Part shown: one piece after another, positions 1 through 9,250 of the stretch
Numbering within the stretch: the first letter of the stretch is position 1
How the letters are laid out: each line of letters begins with the position of its first letter
Source of the DNA: Mesorhizobium sp. M7A.T.Ca.US.000.02.2.1
GTDB lineage: Bacteria > Pseudomonadota > Alphaproteobacteria > Rhizobiales > Rhizobiaceae
Direction of reading: 5' to 3'
Assembly (NCBI RefSeq): GCF_003996995.1
Contig: NZ_RZTT01000005.1
Span: 1-42,179 of the forward strand
DNA length: 42,179 bases
Made by a program: the position numbers and the translations under genes
Notes under the pieces: generated by a model
Database searches by the model: none
Told to the model about the DNA's origin: nothing
What the model saw: only the letters and a program-made list of their open reading frames with translations

Positions 1-48
1 CTGCAAAATCTGCGGGTCGGAAGGCAGATTTTCGAGATCGATCAACAT
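1..48 (-). CDS. tnpC: IS66 transposase TnpC, N-terminal 16 residues only
   Basis: An ATG on the minus strand at 48 opens a frame that runs off the left edge, reading MLIDLENLPSDPQILQ. It begins 72 bases after the tnpB stop, the normal place for the large DDE transposase gene of IS66 elements. The call rests mainly on position and on the IS66-like start; the catalytic part is outside the window. Confidence 0.7.
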   Translation of the reverse strand, partial: MLIDLENLPSDPQILQ

Positions 49-120
49 GATCGAATCTATCATAAACAGCCTAAAAACCCAAGCTTTCCGGGCTTTTCCG
101 CGACAATCGACGAGGCGATT

Positions 121-474
121 TCAGCCCGCCAGCATCGGTCGCCAGAAGCGTTCCGGCGTGCGCCAGTCGATCCCCTCGATGAGCATCGCCAGTTGCGCTG
201 GCGACAGTGTCACCGAGCCGCCTGGCTCAGCCAGGCGCGGCCACATGAACTGTCCGCGGTCCATGCGCTTGGTGAACAGGCACAGCCCCGTTTCATCCCA
301 AAAAAGGATTTTCAAAAGCGAGGCATTCTTGCCGCGGAAGACGAACAGATGTCCCGAGAACGGATCCTTCTTCAGGTGTTCCTGGATCAGCGTCGCGAGG
401 CCATCGAGGCCCTTTCGCATGTCGGTGTGACCCAAGGCCAGATGCACTTTCACGCCGGCCGGAACGACAATCAT
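121..474 (-). CDS. tnpB: IS66 accessory protein TnpB
   Basis: This intact 117-residue protein is an IS66 Orf2/TnpB, an accessory protein needed for transposition of IS66 elements but not itself the DDE enzyme. The family pattern is clear: MIVVPAGVKVHLALGHTDMR near the start, then KDPFSGHLFVFRGK and LFWDETGLCLFTKR in the middle. Length and position between tnpA and tnpC are normal. It is probably the only complete gene of this element in view. Confidence 0.92.
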   Translation of the reverse strand: MIVVPAGVKVHLALGHTDMRKGLDGLATLIQEHLKKDPFSGHLFVFRGKNASLLKILFWDETGLCLFTKRMDRGQFMWPRLAEPGGSVTLSPAQLAMLIEGIDWRTPERFWRPMLAG

Positions 475-505
475 GACGCCTTCTCCTTACCAGTGAGCTG
501 CCGCT

Positions 506-1374
506 TCACGGCGGCCGTGGTCGCGCCCGCCGGCGCGAACACGCGCCGTCCATATCCAGTTCCATTGCCACCATTCCGTCCGGCGGCTGCACGAGATCGC
601 GCAACGCCGCGAGTGCCGGCAACTCGTTCGCCGCGCCGTCGGCGAGCGCGACCATCGCCAGTTGCGGCGCCTTGCGGGCAGTCAGGCCGAACTCTTCGCG
701 CCAGCGGAAGGCCATGCTGGTGGCAATGCCGTGGCGGCGACAGACCTGCGCCACGGCGACGCCAGCCTCTCGGTCTCCGCGACGATCGCCCGCTTCTGCT
801 CGTTGGTGAAGGTGCGCCGGTTCGAGCGACCGTCCGCAGCCCCAGGCGTCAAGCGGTATTTGCGCCGTACGCAATTAGCAGCGCTGCTTAATTGGGCCCG
901 GGTACTCGGATGAAGAAGCGACCGCCAGTCCATTTCAGTGCCGGATTCCTCGAACCGATCGCGCCATCTGCGCAGCGCGTGCGGCGAAAGATCGAGCGCC
1001 GCCGCATACTCGGCGAGCCCCATGCCGCTCCAATTCATCGCCTCCACATGCATTCCCCAGAACGCATGCAGCGCAAGCGGACCGCGGTCCGTGCGCGCGC
1101 CGTAGCGGCGGCGAGGTGGCGCGTTTTGCTTCCGCCGAGGCGCATTCCTGGCGCGCTTCTTCTGCTTCTCCGCGTACAATTCCCGCAGATATTCCGCACG
1201 TTTACGCAGGTCTTTCGGCGTCAGCAGGTGGCGCGCCCAACGCTCGAAGGTCACCGTCGAAAGCTTGTGCCGGCGGCAATATTCCTCCGCCTCCAGAGAG
1301 CTGCGAAACCAGCTGCCGACATGCGTGCGCCAGTAGGGGTTGTCAGCCTTGTCCCAGGAGCGGCGGGGCGCCAT
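506..1374 (-). pseudogene. tnpA: IS66 TnpA, long form, broken by one frameshift
   Basis: The first part (from 1374) reads about 200 residues, including SWDKADNPYWRTHVGSW and a basic stretch, up to FTNEQKRAIVAETE. Near 765 the frame shifts, and the adjacent frame continues EAGVAVAQVCRRHGIATS and MAFRWREEFGL down to 506, which is the helix-turn-helix end of an IS66 Orf1 protein. Joined, the two frames would give about 289 residues. TnpA helps bind the element ends, so its loss should disable the copy in cis. Confidence 0.85.
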
Positions 1375-1440
1375 CGCAGATCATCCTCCTCGACAAGAAG
1401 GAACCCGACATGACGCGAGATTGCACTACCTCAGATATGT

Positions 1441-1459
1441 GCAGGGACCGGACGCTTAC
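1441..1459 (-). repeat. Outer terminal inverted repeat of the IS66 element
   Basis: On the minus strand these bases read GTAAGCGTCCGGTCCCTGC, beginning with the GTAAGCG typical of IS66 termini. It lies 67 bases upstream of the tnpA start. The partner end is not in the window, so neither the repeat pair nor the usual 8-bp target duplication can be confirmed. Confidence 0.65.
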
Positions 1460-1619
1460 CGGGGCTGGGGGGCTGGGCGCGTAAGGCAAGATAAAGGCAC
1501 CGCCTCCAGGAGGCGGCTAAGTCTTTGTCTGCACATCGTTTTTCCAGGAGGCTGCCGCCGGTGCCAAGAGGGTTTGACGTGTAAGTGTCTGATTTTGCTT
1601 GATATGTCTGGGAGGTCGC

Positions 1620-2775
1620 ATGGCAGATGACGAGTTCAGGCCGAAGCTCGGCAAAATCGGGTCGCGCGGCTCGAAGGCAGGCAAACGCTATGCCGGTCAA
1701 GTCCGGGCAGCCGTCAACCGAGCCGGCGGCCAGCCCCAGCCCGGCGGTCGCTTCACGGGCAGCCGGACAGGGCGTGGCGGGGCGGCTGCGGAGCTGCTGA
1801 AATCGCGCGACCGGTATGCCGCCTTCCGCCAGCGCCGGGTGATCGTCAAGGCGCGGATCGTCAAGCTCGCCGGCAAGGGCGCGGACGGGGCGCGTGCCCA
1901 TCTACGCTATCTTCAGCGCGACGGCGTCACCCGAGAAGGTGCGCCTGGCGAGCTCTACGGCGCCGACAGCGACCGCGTCGACGGCAAGGCGTTCATCGAT
2001 CGCGCGGACGGCGACCGCCACCAATTCCGCTTCATCGTCGCTGCCGAAGACGGCATCGAGTATGAAGACCTGAAGCCGCTGACGCGGCGGCTCATGGCGC
2101 AGATGCAGGAAGACCTCGGCACGAAGCTCGACTGGGTCGCGGTTGATCACTTCAATACCGGCCATCCCCATAGCCACATCATCGTCCGAGGCAGGGACGA
2201 CCGTGGCGAGAACCTGGTCATCGCGCGCGAATATATCTCATCTGGCATCCGCGAGCGGGCGGCCGAGCTGGTCAGCCTCGATCTCGGTCCGCGAACCGAC
2301 CGCGAGATTGAGCTTCGCCTGCGCCGGGAAATGGAGCAGGAACGCTTCACCAGCATCGACCGTCGGCTGCTCAGCATGCGTGATGATGACGGCCTGGTCT
2401 CGCCGGGCGGTCCCGACGCCATTCGCCAGACGCTGCACCAGGGACGGCTGCGCAAGCTCGAGCGGATGCCTCGACGATGAGCTCGAAGCCACGCTGCGCC
2501 GCACCGGCGAACGCGGCGGACATCATCAAGACCATGCACCGCGAACTGACCGGCAAGGGGCTTGCCCGCAGTACCGCCGACTGGGTGATCCACGATCGAG
2601 CCGGCGAGCCCGTCCAGTCTCTCGTCGGTCGCGTTGTCGCGCGTGGACTGGCCGACGAGATCAATGACCGCCATTACATGATCGTCGACGCCGTCGACGG
2701 TAAGAGCCATTGGATCGACATCGGTAGAGGCGAGGCGACAGAACCGACGCCGCCGGCTGCATCGTGCATGTCACA
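1620..2775 (+). pseudogene. Relaxase/mobilisation nuclease with DUF3363 region, broken
   Basis: The start at 1620 follows a GGGAGG ribosome site. Residues 1-90 are basic; then come VIVKARIVKLAGKGADGARA, HLRYLQRDG and the metal-binding stretch FNTGHPHSHIIVRG, all typical of the VirD2/RlxS type of relaxase that nicks oriT during conjugation. Frame changes near 2466 and 2515 break it. The DUF3363-like part continues in another frame (DIIKTMHRELTGKG, VGRVVARGLADEINDRHY, HWIDIGRGEATEP) until it meets IS6 sequence near 2770. The end of the protein is missing, so this copy should not mobilise DNA. Confidence 0.85.
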
Positions 2776-3228
2776 GAAATGGTCGAGAAGGAGTGGCTTT
2801 GGCTGGCTGTCGATACAACGGCTTTGTCCTCGACGTTCTGGTGCAAAGCTGCAGAAATGCCAAGGCTGCAAAGCAGCTGATGCGCAGGCTCTGAAAAAGC
2901 AGGGCCATGCTCTGCGCGTGATGATCACCGACAAGCTCGGCTCCTCTGCCGTCGCCGGCATAGAGATCTTGTCGGAGGTCGAACATCACCGGCACAACGT
3001 TGCTTGACAATTGGCCGAAAACTCCCGCCTGCCTGTGCGACGACGAGAACGGATCACGAAGCGCTTCCAGTCACCACGCCAGCTTCAGCGGTTCGTCTCT
3101 ATCCAAAACCCCATCGTCGATCTGTTCACTTCCCCGCCAATGTCTATCATCTTCCGACATTCGGGTCTGCGCAGCGCTGTCACAGAAAATACCGCGAAAT
3201 CTCGCATGTCGCGCAGCTTGAAGTCTAA
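2770..3228 (+). pseudogene. IS6-family (IS26-like) transposase, 3' part, multiply frameshifted
   Basis: Pieces in different frames match the C-terminal two thirds of an IS6-family DDE transposase: FVLDVLVQSCRNAKAAK, LKKQGHALRVMITDKLGS, VEHHRH, then AENSRLPVRRRERITKRF and QSPRQLQRFVSIQNP. There is a stop after MRRL near 2894 and further shifts near 3003 and 3130. The N-terminus is missing, since the sequence joins directly onto the relaxase. It is a dead relic. Confidence 0.85.
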
Positions 3229-3615
3229 CTTCGCTGGCCCGCTGTGCCGGCCTATCGGTGTTCCTCGGTGGCCAGGAGCCAGCGCCGACCTCCGCGGCCA
3301 GACCCACGTTGAGGTGCTAATTGACCCCAGTCGGAGTGGCTGGTCTAGGCCAAGCCGCCCTGTCTGATTGGGTCAGTCATCTCTCGATGGGTTTCGATCA
3401 GAAATCCACAAAAATGGTCCGTATGTTTCAATTAACCTGAGAAAATGGCGATCTATGGCAAGAGTTATCATCGTATAGCTCCACCGTTCATCAGGCACAG
3501 CGGGAGAGATCGGCGAAATGCCGACGCCGACGCAGCAAGCTCTCAGGTACCCGAGACAGATTTGGGGATTCGCCGCGGGCCAGCCTCGCACCCGTTGCAC
3601 CGTTCGGAGGTTAGA
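3229..3615 (+). other. Spacer without a recognised gene
   Basis: No convincing coding region is seen between the IS6 relic and the DadA-like gene. A frame open upstream of 3616 has no ribosome site and no family-like residues, so it was not used to extend the next gene. The promoter of that gene presumably lies here, but no clear -35/-10 pair can be named. Confidence 0.5.
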
Positions 3616-4851
3616 ATGCCTAAAATAGTTGTCATCGGCGCCGGAATTGCCGGCGTGTCGACGACCTACGCATTGATAGAGCAAGGCTACGACGTAACTG
3701 TGGTCGAGCGGCGGCGCTATGCGGCGATGGAAACTTCATTCGCCAACGGTGGCCAGCTGTCCGCAAGCAATGCAGAAGTCTGGAATCACTGGTCCACCAT
3801 CCTCAAAGGGATCAAGTGGATGCTTCGGCGGGATGCGCCGCTTCTTATGAACCCCACTCCGTCATGGCACAAGTACACCTGGCTGCTGGAATTCGTGTCC
3901 AATATTTCGCGATATCGCGAGAACACCATTGAAACGACCCGTTTGGCTATCGCGGCCCGTAAACACCTCTTCGATATCGCTGACCGAGAAGGGATCGATT
4001 TTGATCACGTCCGTCGCGGGATTCTGCATGTCTGTTGGGACAAAGCCGCCTTCGATCATGCGTTGAAGGTGAACGAGATGTTGAACGAGGGCGGCCTCGA
4101 TCGTCGATCGGTGACGCCCGGCGAAATAGCCGGCATTGAACCTGCCCTGCATGGTAATTTTTATGGAGGATTTTACACCCCTTCGGATTCTACCGGCGAC
4201 ATCCACAAATATTGCGCGGGCTTGGAGAAGGCCTGCACAAAGCGTGGTGCCCAATTCATCTATGATGCTGCGGTAACTCGGATTGGACGCAGGGATCGCC
4301 TTGACCTCGCTTATACGACCGGTGGCGCCGATCAGACGCTGGAAGCCGACGGCATTGTAGTGTGTGCGGGAACGAACAGTCGCGATATCGCTGCGATGTT
4401 CGGGGATCGCGTCAACGTTTATCCGGTGAAAGGGTATTCAATTACGGTGGGGTTGGAGAGGTCTGCCTCAGATCTGGCACCTTGGGTAAGTATTCTGGAC
4501 GACCGCGCAAAAATCGTGACCAGCCGCCTCGGCGCAGCGCGCCTGCGCGTAGCAGGCACCGCAGAGTTCAATGGTGTCAATTTCGACATCCGTGAGGATC
4601 GCATCAGACCTTTGGTAGACTGGACGCGTATGATGTTCCCGAAAGTGGCAACTGAGCACGTTGTGCCATGGGCGGGGCTTCGACCGATGATGCCAAATAT
4701 GATGCCACGGGTCGGCAAGAGCCGGGTTCCGGGCGTGTTCTATAATACGGGTCACGGGCACCTAGGGTGGACGCTTTCTGCCGCTACGTCGGCGACGCTG
4801 GCCACAGTTGTGGCTACGGATCTTCCGGTCGATGCACGTTTGGCGGCATAG
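3616..4851 (+). CDS. DadA-like FAD-dependent D-amino-acid dehydrogenase
   Basis: This 411-residue flavoprotein belongs to the DAO/DadA family, which oxidises D-amino acids (or related secondary amines) to 2-oxo acids, usually at the inner face of the membrane with electrons passed to quinone. The dinucleotide-binding GAGIAG motif is at residues 8-13, followed by the acidic strand end VTVVE. The C-terminal GHGHLGWT (379-386) matches the TGHGTLGWT block of DadA. The start at 3616 has GGAGG 5 bases upstream; E. coli DadA is slightly longer at 432. No dadX racemase is adjacent. Sarcosine-type or other N-alkyl amino-acid substrates remain possible, so the substrate is inferred only at family level. 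Confidence 0.82.
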   Translation: MPKIVVIGAGIAGVSTTYALIEQGYDVTVVERRRYAAMETSFANGGQLSASNAEVWNHWSTILKGIKWMLRRDAPLLMNPTPSWHKYTWLLEFVSNISRYRENTIETTRLAIAARKHLFDIADREGIDFDHVRRGILHVCWDKAAFDHALKVNEMLNEGGLDRRSVTPGEIAGIEPALHGNFYGGFYTPSDSTGDIHKYCAGLEKACTKRGAQFIYDAAVTRIGRRDRLDLAYTTGGADQTLEADGIVVCAGTNSRDIAAMFGDRVNVYPVKGYSITVGLERSASDLAPWVSILDDRAKIVTSRLGAARLRVAGTAEFNGVNFDIREDRIRPLVDWTRMMFPKVATEHVVPWAGLRPMMPNMMPRVGKSRVPGVFYNTGHGHLGWTLSAATSATLATVVATDLPVDARLAA

Positions 4852-4885
4852 AGCCGCCTCTGTTATCAAGCTCAAGGGACTACAG

Positions 4886-5314
4886 ATGACCAAACTGACA
4901 TTGACATTTGCCAATTCAATCATTAGTCAGGCGTGCTTTACAGCAAACGGTAAGGGCCTGAAGCCCTGAGCATTGCGGTTCTCGATACTGGCGACCACTT
5001 GGTCGCGTTCCAGAAGCAAGTGGTGCTTCAATGCTCCGCTTTGAGATTGCATTCGGAAGGCTTACGGTGCGTTGGCCGCCGGATTCGGTTCACGCTGGCT
5101 CAACCAAGCGTCCGCAGACCGCCCTCACTTTGTAGCCGGGCTGACCGCTATATCAGGCGGCAAGATTGTCCCCGTGCCCGGGGGTGTCCTGGTGCGAGAC
5201 CGGGTCGGTCGATTGCTGGGTGCGGGAGGGATTACCGGAGAAACATCTGACAACGATGAAGCCGTGGCCCTGGCAGCAATCGAGATTAGCGGTTTGAATG
5301 CACAGGCGGCCTGA
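4886..5314 (+). pseudogene. GlcG/HbpS-family (DUF336) heme-binding-like protein, broken
   Basis: The frames together recreate a GlcG/HbpS-like protein: MTKLTLTFANSII at the start, then IAVLDTGDHLVAFQKQ in a second frame, and RPHFVAGLTAISGGKIVPVPG plus GETSDNDEAVALAAIEISGL at the end. At least three shifts are needed, near 4967, near 5020 and at 5062 (where the family's FGKAYGAL lacks a base). The function of most family members is unclear; they often sit beside oxidoreductase or glycolate-type genes. It lies just downstream of the DadA-like gene and was probably its partner once. Confidence 0.75.
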
Positions 5315-5504
5315 CTCAGGCAACCAGCGAAGCGCCTCGATCTTGCCGGGCCAGAGATCGGAGATCTGGCGGCCAATCAGGGCACATTTGCAATAGGGCC
5401 TGTGCCTCTGGCCCTATTTTGAAATGTTCCGCGCACTGGTTGCCCTTAGGTTGGTGGCTAAATGCTGCTGTCACGGCGCAAAACGTTTGGGAACAGGGTT
5501 AGAG

Positions 5505-6674
5505 ATGGATCAGGAAGCCTCCTACGGCTTTGCGCCGACAGAGTTCGAAGAACGGGTCGCCCGGGCTCAGCGGTTAATGGGTCAACATCGCCTAGACGGC
5601 TTGTTGCTCACGTCGATGGACAACATCCGCTACTTCATCGGTGTCGATTCCACATTCTGGGAGAGCTATACCCGACCTTGGTTCCTGTTAATCCCTGCTA
5701 CCGGTGCGCCCTTCGCAATCATTCCGGAGATCGGAAGGGCTATCATCGAGAAGACGTGGGTCAAGGAAATCAGATCCTGGCCTTCGCCTCGCCCAGAAGA
5801 CGAGGGCACATCTCTTGTTGTCGAGGCGATATCGGGCCTACCCCGCCGACACGGACGCGTCGGAGCTGAACTTGGTTTCGAACTGCGACTGGGAATGCCG
5901 GTAACGCAATTGAATGCGATCAGCGGCGGTCTGAAAAGCGTCGAGATTATTGATGGCGCAAGCCTCATTTGGCAGCTTCGCATGATCAAGAGCCCGGCCG
6001 AGATCAGCAAAATCCAACAGGCCATCGACATCGCAGGTGCCGTATACGCCCAGGTGCCCGATTTCGTTAAGGTCGGCGATACCGAGCGTATGATCCTTCG
6101 GGAATTCCGCGGTCGCCTCAATGCTGGCGGCGCCGGCGCAATCCCAACCCTCATTTGCAGATCCGATGTCGGAGGGCCTTTCGAGATTACGGGCGGCCCA
6201 AGGGACCGGCCCATCGCTGATGGCGACCTGCTCTTCATCGACACAGGCACGACCTTCGACGGGTATTTCTGCGATTACGATCGCAATTACCAGATTGGCA
6301 GGGCTACAGATGCCCTACGGTATGCTCAGGAAAAGGTTTGGGAAGCGCACGAGACTGGGCTTCAAGCGGTAAGAGCGGGGCTTACTGCCGGATTTGTCTT
6401 TGAACAGATGGCCAAGGCACTCTCTTCGCGTGGTGCGGACCTCAACAGCAACGGACGCATGGGGCACGGCCTTGGGTTGCGGCTGACCGAGCCCCCGTCA
6501 ATTCGACTGAAGGACGAGACAGTGTTGCAGCCAGGCATGGTGCTCTGCATTGAGCCTGCCTTGGAATACGAGCCAGGTAAAATCGTGCTGCACGAGGAAA
6601 CAGTCGTGGTTACTGAAGGAAAGGCGCAACTGCTCACAGATCGGGCGCCGAAGCAGCTAGCGCAGATATGTTGA
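5505..6674 (+). CDS. M24-family metallohydrolase (Xaa-Pro peptidase/creatinase fold)
   Basis: The 389-residue protein has the N-terminal creatinase-like domain (about 1-160) and the C-terminal pita-bread domain. All five metal ligands expected of a prolidase-type enzyme are visible: D246 (FIDTG), D257 (CDYDR), H321 (GHGLGL), E350 (CIEPAL) and E364 (HEETVVV). A dinuclear-metal hydrolase cutting an Xaa-Pro or similar amide bond is therefore likely. Relatives in amino-acid derivative clusters hydrolyse non-peptide amides or amidines, so a dipeptide substrate is not certain. The start at 5505 was chosen because the family's N-terminus fits here and the upstream codons do not. It follows the broken GlcG-like gene by 190 bases. 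Confidence 0.82.
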   Translation: MDQEASYGFAPTEFEERVARAQRLMGQHRLDGLLLTSMDNIRYFIGVDSTFWESYTRPWFLLIPATGAPFAIIPEIGRAIIEKTWVKEIRSWPSPRPEDEGTSLVVEAISGLPRRHGRVGAELGFELRLGMPVTQLNAISGGLKSVEIIDGASLIWQLRMIKSPAEISKIQQAIDIAGAVYAQVPDFVKVGDTERMILREFRGRLNAGGAGAIPTLICRSDVGGPFEITGGPRDRPIADGDLLFIDTGTTFDGYFCDYDRNYQIGRATDALRYAQEKVWEAHETGLQAVRAGLTAGFVFEQMAKALSSRGADLNSNGRMGHGLGLRLTEPPSIRLKDETVLQPGMVLCIEPALEYEPGKIVLHEETVVVTEGKAQLLTDRAPKQLAQIC

Positions 6675-6675
6675 T

Positions 6676-6708
6676 GGGGAAGAGACGCTGACGATTTGCG
6701 CTTTCCCC
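6676..6708. terminator. Possible two-way terminator hairpin
   Basis: GGGGAA pairs with TTCCCC across 21 bases, with an inner CGC/GCG pairing, in the 58-base gap between two convergent genes. There is no long T run on either side, so the call rests on symmetry and position. Confidence 0.3.
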
Positions 6709-6732
6709 GAAGAGGTAGTTAGAGACCACCGA

Positions 6733-7917
6733 TCATATGATCGAAAGTTCCTTAGCTACCTCCGCAAACGCCGTTACCGCATGGTCGATGTCCGCACTGG
6801 AATGCGCAGCCGACATCTGAGTGCGGATCCGCGCCTGGCCTTTCGGCACCACAGGAAATGAGAAGCCGATGACATAGATGCCGCGCTTCAGCATTCGCTG
6901 CGCCATCTCCTGCGCAAGGGCGGCATCGCCCAGCATCACCGGAATGATCGGATGATCGGCACCAGCAAGCGTAAAGCCCAGCCTACCCATTTGAGACCGG
7001 AAGCGTTCCGCATTGGCATATAGGCGCTCGCGTAGCGCGTCGCCATGCCGGATCAGCTCGAACACTTTCAGCGAGGCACCGGCAATCGCCGGCATCAGCG
7101 TGTTGGAGAAAAGATAGGGTCGCGATCGCTGGCGCAGCCAGTCGACCACCGGTTTTTTGCCCGATGTGTAGCCGCCGGACGCGCCACCCAACGCCTTGCC
7201 GAGCGTGCCGGTGATGATGTCCACCCTGCCCTCGACGCCACAATGTTCGGCCGAGCCACGGCCATTCCTGCCGACGAAACCGACTGCATGGCTGTCGTCG
7301 ACCATGACCATCGCATCATATTTGTCGGCGAGGTCGCAGACGCCCTTCAGATTGGCGATGATGCCATCCATCGAGAACACGCCGTCGGTGGCGATCAGCC
7401 GGAACCGGCAATCCTTCGCATCCTTCAGGCGCGCCTCGAGCTCGGCCATGTCGTTGTTGGCGTAGCGGAAGCGCTTTGTCTTCGACAGCCGCACACCGTC
7501 GATGATCGATGCGTGGTTCAGCGCATCGGAGATGATTGCATCCTCCTCACCGAACAGCGCCTCGAACAGGCCGCCATTGGCGTCGAAGCAGGAACCGTAG
7601 AGGATGGTCTCATCCATGCCGAGGAAGGCGGAAATCGTGGCTTCGAGCTCCTTGTGCTCTTCCTGGGTGCCGCAGATGAAGCGCACCGAGGCCATACCGT
7701 AGCCATAGCGGTCGAGCGCCTGCTTGGCGGCCTCGCGCAGCTCAGGGCTGTCGGCGAGGCCGAGATAATTGTTGGCGCAGAAATTCAGCACCTTCTCGCC
7801 GCCGACCTCGATCTCGGCCGATTGGGTCGAGCTGATCACCCGCTCGGACTTGTAGAGCCCGGCTGATTTCAGGCCGGCGAGTCCGTTGGAGAGATGCAAG
7901 ATGAAAGCGTCGGACAT
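6733..7917 (-). CDS. kbl: Glycine C-acetyltransferase (2-amino-3-ketobutyrate CoA ligase)
   Basis: This is a PLP enzyme of the alpha-oxoamine synthase family that splits 2-amino-3-oxobutyrate with CoA into glycine and acetyl-CoA. Family blocks include [50 protein letters not shown] and the PLP lysine in [10 protein letters not shown] (about residue 241 with the start used here). The usual partner, threonine dehydrogenase tdh, is absent, so the 2-amino-3-oxobutyrate source must be elsewhere or the substrate differs. It lies 63 bases after the aminotransferase and probably shares its transcript. A GTG at 7929 with GGGGAAGG upstream is an alternative start. Its very G/C-rich third codon positions differ from its neighbours. 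Confidence 0.93.
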   Translation of the reverse strand: MSDAFILHLSNGLAGLKSAGLYKSERVISSTQSAEIEVGGEKVLNFCANNYLGLADSPELREAAKQALDRYGYGMASVRFICGTQEEHKELEATISAFLGMDETILYGSCFDANGGLFEALFGEEDAIISDALNHASIIDGVRLSKTKRFRYANNDMAELEARLKDAKDCRFRLIATDGVFSMDGIIANLKGVCDLADKYDAMVMVDDSHAVGFVGRNGRGSAEHCGVEGRVDIITGTLGKALGGASGGYTSGKKPVVDWLRQRSRPYLFSNTLMPAIAGASLKVFELIRHGDALRERLYANAERFRSQMGRLGFTLAGADHPIIPVMLGDAALAQEMAQRMLKRGIYVIGFSFPVVPKGQARIRTQMSAAHSSADIDHAVTAFAEVAKELSII

Positions 7918-7980
7918 CGGCAAACTCACGGCAACACGGCCTTCCCCAATGGGAAGGCTTTTTCGACAAATATCGCGGCA

Positions 7981-8940
7981 CTATCCGAAATTTACCGGGG
8001 TCGACCATGCGGGGTCGGCATGCTTCTCCCAATACAGATGTGTCAGCTGGCACGTCAGTCCACCGACCTTGCCGCCGCCTATCACGGTTTCGTCAATCTT
8101 GGACACGGGCATGATCCCGCCCGCTGTGGATGTGATGAAAACCTCATCGGCACCCTTCAGCTCGTCGCGATCAATGTCGCCGGCGCTGACAGAGAGGCCC
8201 AGTTCGCTGCATAGATCAAATACGGTCTGCCGGGTAATGCCGGCAAGGACGCCATAAGCCGGGGTCTTTAGACGGCCGGCTTTGACGATGAAAACGTTGA
8301 AGCCAGGCCCTTCGGCAATGTGATCGTTGATGTCGACAATCAATGCAGTTTCGGCACCGTAGTCATACGCATCAAACAGGCCTTTCACCAGATCGAGCCA
8401 GTGATAGTTCTTGATGGACGGATCGATCGACCTGGGCGGAATCCGAACGGTGTTGCTGATGGCGACGTGCAGGCCGCGCTCAAGCTGCTCTTTGTTCGCG
8501 ACGGATCCGAACGGCACCGCGAATGCGATAAACCTATTCTCCGATTCCCGCGGGTCACGGCTAAAGGTGGGCGAGCCACCTCGCGTGCAGACCATTTCGA
8601 CATATGCCGACTTGTGACCAGATAGCGCCACGCAGGTTGACAGAATCTTCTCGATCTCACTGCGGTTGTAGTGAAGCTTCATGCGGAGCTTTTCCATGCC
8701 GCGAAAGAACCGCTCCAGATGCAGGTCCAGCCTGAAGAACCGTCCGTTCCATACATGGACGGTGTCGTAGGTGGCATCGGAATGCAGAAAGCCCCAATCC
8801 AAGACGGATATTTTGGCTTCGGACATCGGCAGGTACTGACCGTCCATGAAGGCTACGCCATGAGGATACTGTCGTTGATCCAGGTGCCGTTGCTCTATGG
8901 TCGGGAGAGATGTTGCAGGTTCGGCTGCAGCAAGTGTCAT
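7981..8940 (-). CDS. Class IV PLP aminotransferase (BCAT/D-amino-acid transaminase type)
   Basis: The 319-residue protein has the fold-type IV pattern: FMDGQYLPMSEAKISVLDWG (31-50), LDLHLERFF, the PLP-binding lysine K177 in SIKNYHWLDL, E210 in IAEGPGFNVF, and the C-terminal ADEVFITSTAGGIMPV. Such enzymes transaminate branched-chain L-amino acids, D-amino acids or 4-amino-4-deoxychorismate, and sequence reading alone does not choose between them. GGAGG lies 8 bases before the ATG at 8940. The gene is followed by kbl and preceded on the same strand by an Lrp-type regulator, which suggests amino-acid catabolism. With a DadA-like gene nearby, a D-amino-acid role is attractive but unproven. Confidence 0.85.
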   Translation of the reverse strand: MTLAAAEPATSLPTIEQRHLDQRQYPHGVAFMDGQYLPMSEAKISVLDWGFLHSDATYDTVHVWNGRFFRLDLHLERFFRGMEKLRMKLHYNRSEIEKILSTCVALSGHKSAYVEMVCTRGGSPTFSRDPRESENRFIAFAVPFGSVANKEQLERGLHVAISNTVRIPPRSIDPSIKNYHWLDLVKGLFDAYDYGAETALIVDINDHIAEGPGFNVFIVKAGRLKTPAYGVLAGITRQTVFDLCSELGLSVSAGDIDRDELKGADEVFITSTAGGIMPVSKIDETVIGGGKVGGLTCQLTHLYWEKHADPAWSTPVNFG

Positions 8941-9250
8941 TCCTGAGTCCTCCAAATCTTTCAATCCAGGCGCTTCGCACACCCGATCACGATTTACCGC
9001 CGCGAGACCGCCCAGCGGCTCCACGTCCCAGCAGTTCGAATGTTGGCGCACCTCGGACCACCCAGCACGCGGCGCGTGCCGGTGTCGACCCGACCGGGGC
9101 CATAAGCCCTTTGGTCCGACCACGGGTCACCCCGCGATCCAATTAAATCGCAGACTTCGATGCGCTGATTGCGATCAAAGTGGCGCGCCGGCCGAAATGC
9201 ACGCTTCAAAAACCGGGTGGGAGTGGTGGAAACGTTCAGCCTTGAAGTGT

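Larger units (their letters stand above)
1..1459 (-). mobile_element. IS66-family insertion sequence, partial (continues beyond the left edge)
   Basis: Three genes in the IS66 order tnpA-tnpB-tnpC run leftward, and the outer end at 1459 reads GTAAGCG on the minus strand, the usual start of IS66 terminal repeats. The other end and most of tnpC lie outside the window. Because tnpA is frameshifted, this copy could probably transpose only with help from another copy. Confidence 0.85.
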
